A stretch of 63,517 bases of DNA. It comes from Streptomyces sp. V3I7 (GTDB lineage Bacteria; Actinomycetota; Actinomycetes; Streptomycetales; Streptomycetaceae). Positions 51,980 through 60,322 of this stretch are shown one piece after another (position 1 is the stretch's first letter; each line of letters starts with the position of its first letter). The notes below the pieces were generated by a model. It saw only the letters and a program-made list of their open reading frames with translations. It was not told where the DNA came from and searched no databases. The stretch covers positions 1 through 63,517 of the forward strand of contig NZ_JAUSZK010000002.1 in NCBI RefSeq assembly GCF_030817495.1, written 5' to 3'. The translations under genes and the position numbers were made by a program.

Positions 51980-52411
51980 TCATCGGGCGGTCGGCGGAGG
52001 CGGGTCGGCCGGGCCGCCGCTCAGGAGGTCCTCCCAGCGGGCGTACTGGCATCCGGTCGCCTCGTGCATGCGCATGTGCAGCCAGCTCGGGTCGTCTCCG
52101 GCCAGGAGGACCGCTTCGGTGCCGTGGGCGACGGACCGCTGGTAGACGGTGTGGTCGTCGGCGTCGACGGTGATCACGATCAGGCCGGGCCGGTGGGGCA
52201 TGTGGCGCAGCGCGAAGTTCGCGGAGCTGCGGTCGTCCAGGAGCACCAGCGGGGCCCCCTGGTATTCGGCGGTGCTGAACAGCGCGGACGGCAGGTAGAG
52301 CACGGGTACTGGGCAGGGCAGCAGACCGAGCGGGTCGTCGTCAGGGCTGTCGCTGATCGCGAGCACGGGTCTCGGTTCGCCGCGGGCAGCGGCTGACGCG
52401 GAGTCGGACAT
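51980..52411 (-). CDS. Receiver-like (CpaE/Ssd N-domain-like) small protein
   Basis: A protein of 143 aa. It reads as an alternating strand-helix fold: APLVLLDDRSSANFALRHMP, PGLIVITVDADDHTVYQRSV, AHGTEAVLLAGDDPSWLHMR. This resembles the receiver-like domain at the start of Ssd/CpaE proteins, without the ATPase part. Confidence in the fold is low; the gene itself is convincing (AAAGG before the ATG). Confidence 0.6.
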   Translation of the reverse strand: MSDSASAAARGEPRPVLAISDSPDDDPLGLLPCPVPVLYLPSALFSTAEYQGAPLVLLDDRSSANFALRHMPHRPGLIVITVDADDHTVYQRSVAHGTEAVLLAGDDPSWLHMRMHEATGCQYARWEDLLSGGPADPPPPTAR

Positions 52412-52549
52412 GGGAGGGGGCACCTTTCGTGCGGCAGGCCGGCTGAGCCGGGAAGGGGAGGGCGCGGCGAGGACACCAGGGGGGCCTCGCCGCGCCGGTG
52501 GGGCCGCGGGCCGTCGGGATGGTCCGGCCGGCCGCTTCGCGCGGCCGGG

Positions 52550-52878
52550 CTACCCGAGCGGGTAGAGGACCAGGGCCGGGACGGCGGTGTCGGGGACCCC
52601 GCCCGGGTACAGCTCGCGCAACTCCGCGTCCTGCTCCAGTTCCTCGGGCAGCGGGTAGGCCTCGCCCACCAGGTCGTTGGCGCCGAGCGGCGCGTACTGG
52701 GAGCGGCTGTAGGTGGAGAAGGGGGAGAAGGAGTTGCCCTCGACGTCGCTGGACAGCACGACCAGCGTGGTGCCGGGGAGGCCTGCCCAGTCACGGCGCA
52801 CCAGGTGGCGCAGCTCGGCGAGGGTCAGGGGGCGTCGGTCCTGTCGTGGGCGGGTGTCGTCTGCGGGGCGTCGGCCAT
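52550..52878 (-). pseudogene. Small conserved plasmid/phage protein, frameshifted near the start
   Basis: The ATG at 52878 has GAAAGGACC upstream and reads MADAPQTTPAHD, but closes at a TGA. One base over, the frame gives QDRRPLTLAELRHLVRRDWA and TTLVVLSSDVEGNSFSPFST, then GEAYPLPEELEQDAELRELY to 52550. This resembles small phage and plasmid proteins of unknown function with VVLSSDxEGN. One base near 52845 appears missing. Confidence 0.6.
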
Positions 52879-52943
52879 GACGGTCCTTTCACGCGTCGGC
52901 CGGGCGGTGAGGGCCGCCCGGCCGATGCGGTGGTGAAGGGCGG

Positions 52944-53315
52944 TCAGTCCTCGATCAGGTCCAGGCAGGCGACCGGGATGCCGTTGCCCGGGATGCGGAA
53001 GCGGCGGGTGTCCTCGGGGATGCGGTAGCGGTTGCGCGGGTCGGTGCGCAGCAGGCGTGTGGAGTCCTCGTCCAGGACGAAGCCCGCGCGGCTGCCGGTG
53101 CGGTTGCGCTCCTGAACGGTGCCGGTGAGGCGGCGCAGGACGGCCGGGTTCAGCCGGTCGTTGATCCGGGCGCGGCGGCCGGGGACGACGTCGTTGTAGG
53201 CGGCCTTGTCGAGCTCGCCGAGCCGCCGGGCGGCGGCCTCCTGGACCTGCGCGAGGTCCGCCGGGGTGGGGAGCTGGCTGATGAAGGCGCGGACGTCCTC
53301 GATCGTGGTGCTCAT
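52944..53315 (-). CDS. Hypothetical protein
   Basis: A protein of 123 aa, with AAGGGCACTGCAC before the ATG. A helical N-terminus (TIEDVRAFISQLPTPADLAQ) is followed by a basic part (DRLNPAVLRRLTGTVQERNR) and ends CLDLIED. It directly follows the ParB-like gene in the same unit, 71 bases downstream. The family was not recognised. Confidence 0.6.
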   Translation of the reverse strand: MSTTIEDVRAFISQLPTPADLAQVQEAAARRLGELDKAAYNDVVPGRRARINDRLNPAVLRRLTGTVQERNRTGSRAGFVLDEDSTRLLRTDPRNRYRIPEDTRRFRIPGNGIPVACLDLIED

Positions 53316-53386
53316 GTGCAGTGCCCTTCCGTGGCGGTGAGGGACCGGCCGGGCGCGGGTGCGCCCGGCCGGGGCTTGGGGGAGGC

Positions 53387-54898
53387 TCAGGCCTCGGCGG
53401 CGGTGCCGGTGCGGCGGCCGCTCACGGCCTGCTGCTCGACTTCCGACAGCTGGTAGCTGCCGTCGGCGGCCTTGCCCAGGGCTTCCAGGAGCAGCAGGTA
53501 GGCGGTCTGCCGCCGGTCGGGGGCCTCCCACACGCAGACCGTCCTCATCCGCGCCGAGTCCCACTGCTTGGGCTCGCGCATGGTGTCCTCGAACGCGGCG
53601 GCGACCTGGGCGAACACCAGGTTCGCCAGACGGGCCTTGGGGAAGTGGGCGGCGGTCTGGGACGGGGAGTCCTTCTCGGGCTCCTTCGCACCGAGCAGCA
53701 GCGCCAGCGTCTCCGTACGCCCCTTGCTGACCCAGGAGCTGTAGAAGCCGGGCAGGTCCAGCAGGATCTCCTGCGCGAACACGCGGGCCTCGTCGGGCAG
53801 CGTCTTTCCGCGCACGAGCCGCTTGATGAACTCCTGCCTCGGCCCGGCGGCTGCCTTCCACGCTCGGTTGCACGCCACGGTCCGGCGGCGCTCCTCGACC
53901 TTCCGCTCGTCCTGCTCGGTCTTCGGCTTCTTCGGCTGCGGCCGGACTTTGTGCCCGTACTCGGCCGGGTCGGCGCAGTGCCAGACGGGCCGGTGCTCCT
54001 CGTCCAGCCGGGCGCTGTGTCCGGGGCAGTTCTTGTGGTTGTCCTCGGTGAGCGGGTTGCCCAGCGCGGTGGTGAGCTGCGTCAGCGGCTTGGAGGGGTC
54101 CTTGGCGTAGGAGGACACCCGCCCCAGCAGCGTGGCGCCCGCTTCCTTGAGATCGGCCACGGCCTTCGCGCGGGCCTCGGCGTCGGCCAGGTCGGCGCGC
54201 AGCAGGGCCAGTTCCTGGTCCCAGTGGCCGCGCCCGCCCTTGCCCTCCTCCTGGTCCCGCTGGAGCGCGCCCATGAGCCGGGCTTCGGCCCTGGGCGCGT
54301 CCGCGACCTCGGCGAGCTGGGCGGTCTGCTCCAGGTCCATGCCAGCGGCGGCCGAGCGGCGCAGGGAGGCGTCGTTGAGCTTCTGCGCCGCCTTGGCGTG
54401 CCGTGCGGCGTTGCGGCCGACCCCGAGGGCCTTGGCGGCCGTGCGCCGCTGGAGGTCGTCCATGCCGATCAGGGACAGTTCCTGGGCCTTCAGCGTGTCC
54501 CGCTCGCTCATGTTCTCGCGGTGGTCGTTCTCGACCAGGGACAGGAACCGGGTCCAGGCGTCGTTGCCGACCAGGTCCTCCCGCACGTACGCGTTCACCG
54601 TGCGCACGGGGCGGCCGTCCTGTTCGGCGCTGGCGTTGGCGGCCTGCGCGGCCTGTGCGCGCCGCCAGCCCTTGAACACGCCGTAGGTGCCGTCCGGCAG
54701 GGGGCGGACGCTGATGGGCTCCTCGACGCCGAGTTCCTTCACGGAGGTGATGAGCTTGGCGTCCGGCTCGGTGTCGTGCTCGCGGGCGTTGCACTCGTCG
54801 CGGACCAGCAGCGTGGGGTCGAGCTGGACGAGCTGCGGGGCGGTCGCCGCGCGCCGGTCGGTCGTCGTGGCGGGCGGGGTCGAGACGGCAGTGGCCAT
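53387..54898 (-). CDS. ParB-like nuclease/partition domain protein
   Basis: A protein of 503 aa. The ParB N-domain is clear: ECNAREHDTEPDAKLITSVK, VEEPISVRPLPDGTYGVFKG-WRR, and ENDHRENMSERDTLKAQELS (box II-like), then an HTH (AAKALGVGRNAARHAKAAQK). A long helical and Arg/Lys-rich C-terminus follows. The large size and lack of a ParA neighbour suggest a regulatory or leading-region ParB-like protein rather than classic partition. AAGGAGAG precedes the ATG. Confidence 0.82.
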   Translation of the reverse strand: MATAVSTPPATTTDRRAATAPQLVQLDPTLLVRDECNAREHDTEPDAKLITSVKELGVEEPISVRPLPDGTYGVFKGWRRAQAAQAANASAEQDGRPVRTVNAYVREDLVGNDAWTRFLSLVENDHRENMSERDTLKAQELSLIGMDDLQRRTAAKALGVGRNAARHAKAAQKLNDASLRRSAAAGMDLEQTAQLAEVADAPRAEARLMGALQRDQEEGKGGRGHWDQELALLRADLADAEARAKAVADLKEAGATLLGRVSSYAKDPSKPLTQLTTALGNPLTEDNHKNCPGHSARLDEEHRPVWHCADPAEYGHKVRPQPKKPKTEQDERKVEERRRTVACNRAWKAAAGPRQEFIKRLVRGKTLPDEARVFAQEILLDLPGFYSSWVSKGRTETLALLLGAKEPEKDSPSQTAAHFPKARLANLVFAQVAAAFEDTMREPKQWDSARMRTVCVWEAPDRRQTAYLLLLEALGKAADGSYQLSEVEQQAVSGRRTGTAAEA

Positions 54899-54968
54899 GA
54901 GGGCTCTCCTTGTGCCGGATCGGCGGACTGAGGCGGCGAGGGGGGTTGCATCCCCTCGCCGCACAACA

Positions 54969-54982
54969 AATACTAGTACGTT
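54969..54982 (-). promoter_or_regulatory. Shared palindromic promoter, copy 2 (parB-like gene), with 5' hairpin
   Basis: AATACTAGTACGTT on the plus strand. The predicted transcript starts about 7 bases beyond TAGTAT, at the first base of a hairpin GCGGCGAGGGG/CCCCTCGCCGC (54933-54962). A ribosome site follows the hairpin. Confidence 0.75.
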
Positions 54983-55059
54983 CCTGCGTGGTGGCTAGAT
55001 ACCCTCTGAGCTGCGGAAATGGGCGCAGAAACGGAGGGTTCTGGGGTGGGGTCAGCAGA

Positions 55060-55479
55060 TCACGGAGTCGGCGCGGGGGAGTGGACGATGCACGACGAGC
55101 GGCGGCAGGGCCGGCCCGGTGAGGAGACGTGCTCCTCGTGCGCAGCGAGCGCCTCGGTGAGCCAGTCGTCCTCCACGAACTGCGGACGCTTCTGCAGCCA
55201 GAGGGCTCGGGCCCGTTCGATGTCCCGGACGTCGTGGAACTCGCTGGCGCCGTGCTGGCGGATCAAGTCGATCCAAGAGGACCGGACCCCGTCGTAGGCG
55301 GCACGGGAGTGGTCGTATCCGCTGGCGCGGTCGATGTCCTCGACCGCCACACCGGCAGCGAGGGCTACGGCCGTACGGGCGTCTGCCATGGATGTCAGGC
55401 GGTCTGCCTCGCAGATCGGGCAGGCCAGGGGCTGTCGGGCGTAGGACATGAGCAGGAGGGTCGGGCTGTATCTGAACAC
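55060..55479 (-). CDS. Hypothetical protein
   Basis: Up to 139 aa from GTG 55479; ATG 55449 is also possible. It contains CPICEADRLTSMADARTAVA, VEDIDRASGYDHSRAAYDGV and WLTEALAAHEEH. The N-terminal CPIC with a preceding Cys-free start may be half of a metal site. The family was not recognised. Confidence 0.55.
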   Translation of the reverse strand: MFRYSPTLLLMSYARQPLACPICEADRLTSMADARTAVALAAGVAVEDIDRASGYDHSRAAYDGVRSSWIDLIRQHGASEFHDVRDIERARALWLQKRPQFVEDDWLTEALAAHEEHVSSPGRPCRRSSCIVHSPAPTP

Positions 55480-55558
55480 CGGTCATCCTTCGGCGGGCTG
55501 GAGCGAGAGGGCGCGGGCCCCCGCGTGGGAAAGCGGGCTTCTGGACGAGTTGTCGCGG

Positions 55559-56248
55559 TCAGTTGCGGAGGGGTGGCGGCAGCAGGAAGGTGCGTCGGGG
55601 GTCCATGCGGACGCACCGCTCGCAGTAGGCCGTCACGGCGTTCGCGGTGCACCCGCCCCACTGGCACTCGAAGCGCTCACGCGGGCCGCAGAGCATGCAC
55701 CGGACGAACGCGACCCCATGGAACTCGCAGGGCCGGTATCGCTGCCGGTGGGGCACCAACTCCAGGGCGGGCCGGTGCCGTTCCAGCAGCCGGAGGTCGG
55801 CTGCCGCAAACTCCCCGCTGTCGTCCCGAATCACGCGGAGCGGCAGCTGTTCGAAACGCTCCGGGGTGCAGTAGAACGGCATCCCGGCCGGGCTCCACAC
55901 CATGGCCAGATGGCCGTCCGCGATCAGGGATTCCAGACGGTGGAAGCTGAACTCCGGCAGCAAAGACAGCATTTCGTCCTGGCGCAGGCTCCAGGCGTAT
56001 CCGTACCGGCGCAGCATCCGGCGCTCGTCGGCCGCCGGGCCGGTCTGGGCGGCGTCGAGCGCCTGGACGGCGGCGACGGCAGCGCCAGGATCGCTGGCCA
56101 TTTGGCGTGCGGCGGACTCCGCCTCCGCACCGGTCTCGTGGCGGGTGAGCGCGTACCCGTGGAGCTGGTCCACCACCTGGTGCGCGCCGTTGTGCTCGGT
56201 GGCGGCGTACCGGACGGGCGGCTGCTGCTGGGGACGTCGTCGGGGCAT
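55559..56248 (-). CDS. Hypothetical protein with Cys clusters
   Basis: A protein of 229 aa from the ATG at 56248. It has YAWSLRQDEMLSLLPEFSFH, ESLIADGHLAMVWSPAGMPF and a C-terminus with CEFHGVAFVRCMLCGPRERF and AYCERCVRM, probably zinc-binding. The longer frame overlaps the neighbour and was rejected. Confidence 0.58.
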   Translation of the reverse strand: MPRRRPQQQPPVRYAATEHNGAHQVVDQLHGYALTRHETGAEAESAARQMASDPGAAVAAVQALDAAQTGPAADERRMLRRYGYAWSLRQDEMLSLLPEFSFHRLESLIADGHLAMVWSPAGMPFYCTPERFEQLPLRVIRDDSGEFAAADLRLLERHRPALELVPHRQRYRPCEFHGVAFVRCMLCGPRERFECQWGGCTANAVTAYCERCVRMDPRRTFLLPPPLRN

Positions 56249-56364
56249 GACGGAACTCCACAGGGCTTGGGATGGGGTGGCAGAGCGCGCCCGGCGCCGG
56301 TCGGCCGGCGCGGGCAGGACGGCAAGGTCGGCGCGGCGGGGAGGCCGCCGCGCCGTGCCAGGGG

Positions 56365-56721
56365 TCATGGGCGGGTGAGCTGCCTGGTGCGAGCGGGGGC
56401 GGCGGTGAGGGATGCCTGGGTGTCGCGGCGGTCGGACACCTTCACGTAGCCGCCCGGCATCGTGTCCAGCCGGACCTGGTCGGGTCCCCAGTTGCGGACG
56501 ATGTCCGCCGGAAGGTGCTCGATGTCGTCGGCCTCGACCTGCGCCGCCCAACCGGTCAAGCTGTCGCCGAAGGTCTCCCGCCACTCCAGCAGGATGGGGA
56601 AGAGCTGGGCGAAGTCGTCGGCGAGCGCGACCGCGCGAGCGGTGTCCGGTCCCGGGCACTCGGCGTACGAGGGAGTGTCAGGCCGGGGGCGGGTGCCCAG
56701 GGTCATCAGCCAGCGGGCCAT
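56365..56721 (-). CDS. Hypothetical protein
   Basis: A protein of 118 aa, with GAAGGAGAC before the ATG. It reads ALADDFAQLFPILLEWRETF, GDSLTGWAAQVEADDIEHLP and VRLDTMPGGYVKVSDRRDTQ. It looks soluble. The family was not recognised. Confidence 0.55.
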   Translation of the reverse strand: MARWLMTLGTRPRPDTPSYAECPGPDTARAVALADDFAQLFPILLEWRETFGDSLTGWAAQVEADDIEHLPADIVRNWGPDQVRLDTMPGGYVKVSDRRDTQASLTAAPARTRQLTRP

Positions 56722-56759
56722 CAGGGCGTCTCCTTCGGGAGCTGAGCGTGGCCGGGTGG

Positions 56760-57104
56760 TCAGGGGGTGACGGTGACGGTGACGTCGGCCTCCAGGACGG
56801 CGAGCGCGGCCCGGACGGCGGCCCGGGTCTCCGGGCTCGGTGCCGAGTACGGGAAGTCCAGGGCATGGACCGCGTCGTCCAGGTCCTCGTCCCGCATCGG
56901 CAGCGCGTAGCCGCTGCGGTACAGGGTGAGGGCGGTCGCGGTGGCCACCCGGCCGCGGTTGTAGGCGGTGGCCTCCTCGGCGGTCGCCTCGCTGCAGAAC
57001 ATCTCGCTCGCCGTCGGCGACAGGGTCGCGACGCCTGCGGCGAACCGGCGGGCGGGGATGCGGATGCGGGAGGGCCGCAGGGCGCGGCGCAGCTTGTCGA
57101 GCAC
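56760..57104 (-). CDS. Hypothetical protein, first gene of its unit
   Basis: A protein of 114 aa, GTG start with GGAGTT upstream. It has LDKLRRALRPSRIRIPARRF and helical segments (TAEEATAYNRGRVATATALT, DEDLDDAVHALDFPYS). It is the first gene after promoter copy 3. The family was not recognised. Confidence 0.55.
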   Translation of the reverse strand: MLDKLRRALRPSRIRIPARRFAAGVATLSPTASEMFCSEATAEEATAYNRGRVATATALTLYRSGYALPMRDEDLDDAVHALDFPYSAPSPETRAAVRAALAVLEADVTVTVTP

Positions 57105-57200
57105 GGCAACTCCTGGGATTCGAAGGGCGGGAGGGACAGGCGCCTCGGACACTGAAGCCCCGGCGGTCCGGCGATGGGGCGGCGACCGCCTCACAACATC

Positions 57201-57214
57201 AATACTAGTACGTT
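57201..57214 (-). promoter_or_regulatory. Shared palindromic promoter, copy 3, with 5' hairpin
   Basis: AATACTAGTACGTT on the plus strand; on the minus strand GGTTCCCC lies about 20 bases upstream as -35. A hairpin GGCGGTC/GACCGCC (57162-57190) follows 12 bases after the palindrome in the predicted leader. Confidence 0.72.
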
Positions 57215-57251
57215 CCTTGGTGAGGGGAACCCACCCCCCGACCTGCGGCTT

Positions 57252-57875
57252 CTAGCCTGAGCAGGCCTCGACCAACCTGCCCAGCATGGCGGCAATGGGG
57301 CCGGGGCTGCCGCAGATCTCGGCCTCCACCCGTTCTCCGGACCGCCCGATGTTCACACGCACCTCACACGGCGGAGCCGTACCGCCCTCGACGCTGAGGG
57401 CGCTCCAGACGAGCACGGTGCGCCCCGCCGTCTCCGCCAGCACCTCAGTCCCCGGGAGCGCGACCCTGACCCCGACCGCCTCCGCGACGGCACCCCTCCG
57501 GCGCGCCTCCTCCTGCCGGGTCGCGGCGATGTGGGCAGCGAGCTCCACGGCCTGGGCGTGCAGCGGGTACAGCCGCCTGACGATCTCCCGGGCCACATGC
57601 CGGGCACTGATCGCCGACACCCCGATTGACGGCGTACGCACGTCGGCGTCGTCCGGCAACGCCGCGCAGATCTCCAGCCGACCGGGCTTCCGCCTGTCGG
57701 CGAACACCCGCAACGCACGGCCGTCACTGTCGATGATCAGGCGGGCGGGACGGCGGCCGTACCCGTCCATGGGCGCCGTCCGGCAATGCGTGCCCAACTC
57801 ACGCGCCACGTCCTCGGCGAAGGTAGCGAACTGATCCGGGGCGGAATCTTCCACCCGCTGTTCCGGCGTCATCAC
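57252..57875 (-). CDS. Hypothetical protein
   Basis: A protein of 207 aa. It has EDVARELGTHCRTAPMDGYG, RALRVFADRRKPGRLEICAA, ISARHVAREIVRRLYPLHAQ and VRVNIGRSGERVEAEICGSP. It is soluble and two-domain in appearance. AGGAGGACC stands before the ATG. The family was not recognised. Confidence 0.58.
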   Translation of the reverse strand: MMTPEQRVEDSAPDQFATFAEDVARELGTHCRTAPMDGYGRRPARLIIDSDGRALRVFADRRKPGRLEICAALPDDADVRTPSIGVSAISARHVAREIVRRLYPLHAQAVELAAHIAATRQEEARRRGAVAEAVGVRVALPGTEVLAETAGRTVLVWSALSVEGGTAPPCEVRVNIGRSGERVEAEICGSPGPIAAMLGRLVEACSG

Positions 57876-57923
57876 GGTCCTCCTGTCGTTGCGTTCGCCC
57901 GGTGGCCAGACGGCCCCTGGCGC

Positions 57924-58097
57924 TCACAGTTCTGCTTGTGCTTCCTTCTCCGGGCGGCGCTCGCGCTCGGCGCCCTTCCGCGCGTCCTCGGCGGTGTATC
58001 CGGTGTCGCACCAGGGGCGGCACAGTTCCCCCGGTGCGGCACGGCACGTCTCGCACCAGTCATCGAAGTCCTCCGGGCGCCAGGGGCGGCCGGTCAC
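57924..58097 (-). CDS. Small Cys-rich protein
   Basis: A protein of 57 aa: starts GTG (GTGA overlap with the upstream stop), PWRPEDFDDWCETC, then C-R-P-W-C and a charged helical tail ending QAEL. Four Cys (CETC, C, C) suggest a zinc-binding unit. Codon use and coupling support it as a real gene. Confidence 0.6.
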   Translation of the reverse strand: MTGRPWRPEDFDDWCETCRAAPGELCRPWCDTGYTAEDARKGAERERRPEKEAQAEL

Positions 58098-58906
58098 GCG
58101 ACGGCCCCCCGGACGCCGGCGGAAGGCTGCGGGCGTCCTCGTCGCTGCGCACGGAGCGAGGCGGCTTCGGCCCGGGTCCTGCGGACGCGCTCCCGTTCAC
58201 GCTCGGCCTGGTCGAGGCAGTACGGCCCCCACCACTGCGCCATTGCGACCCGGTGAGCCAGTGACTCGGGTACGTCGGCAAGCAACAGCAGCAGCACCGG
58301 GTGCGGGCTGCGTACGGCCCACCCTGCAACTGTCCACCAGGCGGCCACGGCCGCGCGCCGTGCGCGCTGGGCGGCCTGCGCCTCGGCCTCGTAGCGGGCG
58401 GCCTCGGCCTCGTCACGGCTGGCCGACTCGTCGAAGAACCGCAGCAGGCCCGGAGTTTCGCGGGCCCGGGAGGCGTCCAGGATCGCGGCCAGGTCGGCGC
58501 GCAGCGTCACGGCTTCGGCGCAGGCGCGCAGTGCGGCGGTGAGCGTCGCGGCGGACCTGGGGGCCGGTGGGTACCCGGCGGCCGATTGCAGGGGGCTCGT
58601 CATTTCCTGCGGCCCCTCGACGTTGTCCTGGTAGAGAGTGACGCTGCCCCGGTAGCCGCTCCGGCTGTTGCGGAAGCGGGGCAGGGCATCGTCGGGCGCG
58701 CAGTCCTGGACGGCGTCGATGGGCCCGAGACAGGCGCGCACGGCCGTGAACTGGTCCCACTGATGGGGGTGGTGAGTGCCGGTGACGTGGACGGGGCCAC
58801 GCATCGCGCCGCTCAGCTCGAACACGACGGCGTCGCCCTGGCGCTCGCCGGCGGTGGCCCGGACGGTGCCGGACGGCGTGGAGATGGTCAGCGTCGGACT
58901 GCTCAT
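58094..58906 (-). CDS. Hypothetical protein
   Basis: A protein of 270 aa. The N-terminal beta-rich part (TISTPSGTVRATAGERQGDA, MRGPVHVTGTHHPHQWDQFT) precedes a helical part (SRDEAEAARYEAEAQAAQRA) and a hydrophobic stretch (HPVLLLLLADV). The start at 58906 has GAGGAGTTCCCGCC upstream. The family was not recognised. Confidence 0.58.
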   Translation of the reverse strand: MSSPTLTISTPSGTVRATAGERQGDAVVFELSGAMRGPVHVTGTHHPHQWDQFTAVRACLGPIDAVQDCAPDDALPRFRNSRSGYRGSVTLYQDNVEGPQEMTSPLQSAAGYPPAPRSAATLTAALRACAEAVTLRADLAAILDASRARETPGLLRFFDESASRDEAEAARYEAEAQAAQRARRAAVAAWWTVAGWAVRSPHPVLLLLLADVPESLAHRVAMAQWWGPYCLDQAERERERVRRTRAEAASLRAQRRGRPQPSAGVRGAVA

Positions 58907-58958
58907 GGCGGGAACTCCTCGGGGGTGACCTCGGGGGCGGTGCGCGGGCGTGCCGGGG

Positions 58959-59248
58959 TCAGAATTCGCCCTCGATACGGAGGCTGACGCGCCATCGGCC
59001 GGGCCTGTCCTCGGCCACGGCGGTGGCCGTGGCACGGCTCAGGTCGTCTTCGTAGCTGTGGTGGATCCAGGTCAAGAGGCGCAGCTCGGCTTCGTCGGCG
59101 TCGGCTGCGTCGATGGCGAATTCGGTGGTGGCCGACGGCCACCTCTCGTCCGGGTGGTGGAACTCGGTCTCCGTGACGCGTTCGGCCTGCCAGGCGCTCT
59201 CCGGGTCGGTGGGGGCGGGCAGCAGGGTGACGGGTAGCGCGTGGCCAT
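58959..59248 (-). pseudogene. Hypothetical protein, frameshifted near the start
   Basis: The ATG at 59248 has a good site (GGAGAGAG) and begins MATRYP; one base over the frame continues VTLLPAPTDPESAWQAERVT, EFAIDAADADEAELRLLTWI and RWRVSLRIEGEF. One base near 59230 seems missing. About 96 aa when joined. The family was not recognised. Confidence 0.55.
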
Positions 59249-59344
59249 GGGGCTCTCTCCGGGCGTGCGGTGGGCCGTCGCCCCGCCCCGACGAAGGGGG
59301 CGCAGGGCGGGGCGACGCGTAGGGGGGTGTGGTGTGCGGGTGCC

Positions 59345-59551
59345 TTACGCCTGCGGCGGCTTGTGACGGGGGAGCGTGCCCCGTCCGGTCAGGTGCAGAT
59401 GCTTGCGGCCGCACGTGCACTGGGCGAGGCTCCGGCCGTGCAGGCGCATGAACTTCGGCCCTGCCGCGTAGGCGTTGACGGTGCGGACACTGCCGGGAAC
59501 CGGAGCGCGGTTGGTGCAGTAGCCGTCCGACGCGGCGGGAGTGCTAGGCAA
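59345..59551 (-). CDS. Small Cys-containing protein
   Basis: A protein of 68 aa from a TTG start that overlaps the upstream stop (TTGCCTAG), with GAGGAGAA 6 bases before it. It contains KFMRLHGRSLAQCTCGRKHL, where CTCGRKHLH may bind metal. The family was not recognised. Confidence 0.5.
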   Translation of the reverse strand: MPSTPAASDGYCTNRAPVPGSVRTVNAYAAGPKFMRLHGRSLAQCTCGRKHLHLTGRGTLPRHKPPQA

Positions 59552-60029
59552 GGGGGTTCTCCTCTTCGGACTCGTGGGGCCTGGGCAGGGTGGGCGCGGC
59601 GTACGTCTCGTGCCGTAGGGCGGTGGGGTCGGGGCACTCGGTGATGCCGTCCTGGAGCGAGAGCGGTTCGATGGGGTGAAGCCAGCGGGCGCGCACGGTC
59701 CATCCGCACGCGCGGGGGCGCGGCTCGCCAGCCGTGGTGGCGATGAGCACGGCGTGCCGGACGTCCGTGCCGTCCAGGGCAGTGAGCAGCACGGCGCGCA
59801 GGCCGGCGAACTCGCGCGGGTCTAGTACGGCCAGGCACGGCGGGGTGCTGCCGACGGAGAGGTCGGCTTGACCGTGCAGCACGCTGCCGTCCGTACGTAC
59901 GGCCATGAGGCTGAGCGTGTGCGCGCCGTCGCCGAGGACCTGGAGCACGCTGTCCAGGGCGGTCAAGGCGCGGCGCATGGCGGCCGCGAACGCGTCGTTA
60001 CTGGGGTGGAGCGGGTGGGGGCGTGGCAT
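59544..60029 (-). CDS. Hypothetical protein
   Basis: A protein of 161 aa with a domain of alternating strands and helices: MRRALTALDSVLQVLGDGAH, VLHGQADLSVGSTPPCLAVL, FAGLRAVLLTALDGTDVRHA. Its upstream region is the hairpin-rich stretch 60030-60322. The family was not recognised. Confidence 0.55.
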   Translation of the reverse strand: MPRPHPLHPSNDAFAAAMRRALTALDSVLQVLGDGAHTLSLMAVRTDGSVLHGQADLSVGSTPPCLAVLDPREFAGLRAVLLTALDGTDVRHAVLIATTAGEPRPRACGWTVRARWLHPIEPLSLQDGITECPDPTALRHETYAAPTLPRPHESEEENPLA

Positions 60030-60322
60030 GGTGCGGCACTCCCTGGCGGTGGGGCGGTGGGGCGGTGGGGCGTGGCTCTGGTCCCCGCGGAGCGGGGTGC
60101 CCCGGGCTGCGCCCGGGGCGAGGGGGCGGGCGCGCTGCGCTCGCCCCGGGGTTGGGGCCCCCTGCGCTGCGCTCCGGGGCCGGTACGTGCGCCGTGCTGC
60201 GCGCGGGCAGCGGCGGGGCGGGGCGCTGCGCGCACCCTCGGCGGCGGGAGCGCTGCGCGCTTGGGCGGGGTGGGCCTGTGCGGGCCGGGTGGGGGGTGCC
60301 CGGCCCGCGCGGGGGTCTGGGA
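60030..60322. other. Non-coding GC-rich hairpin stretch
   Basis: Between two leftward genes lie stacked inverted repeats: CCCCGC-GGA-GCGGGG (60083-60097), GCCCCGGGC-TGC-GCCCGGGGC (60099-60119) and several GCGCTGCGC units to about 60270. Triplet loops GGA on one strand and GCA on the other suit stable single-stranded hairpins. It may serve as a terminator, an RNA processing site or an ssDNA structure. Confidence 0.6.

Noticed and set aside
52944..54794. 616-codon open frame on the minus strand
   Set aside because: Its first 490 codons are a shadow of the ParB-like gene; only the last 124 codons (52944-53315) form a real gene with its own start.
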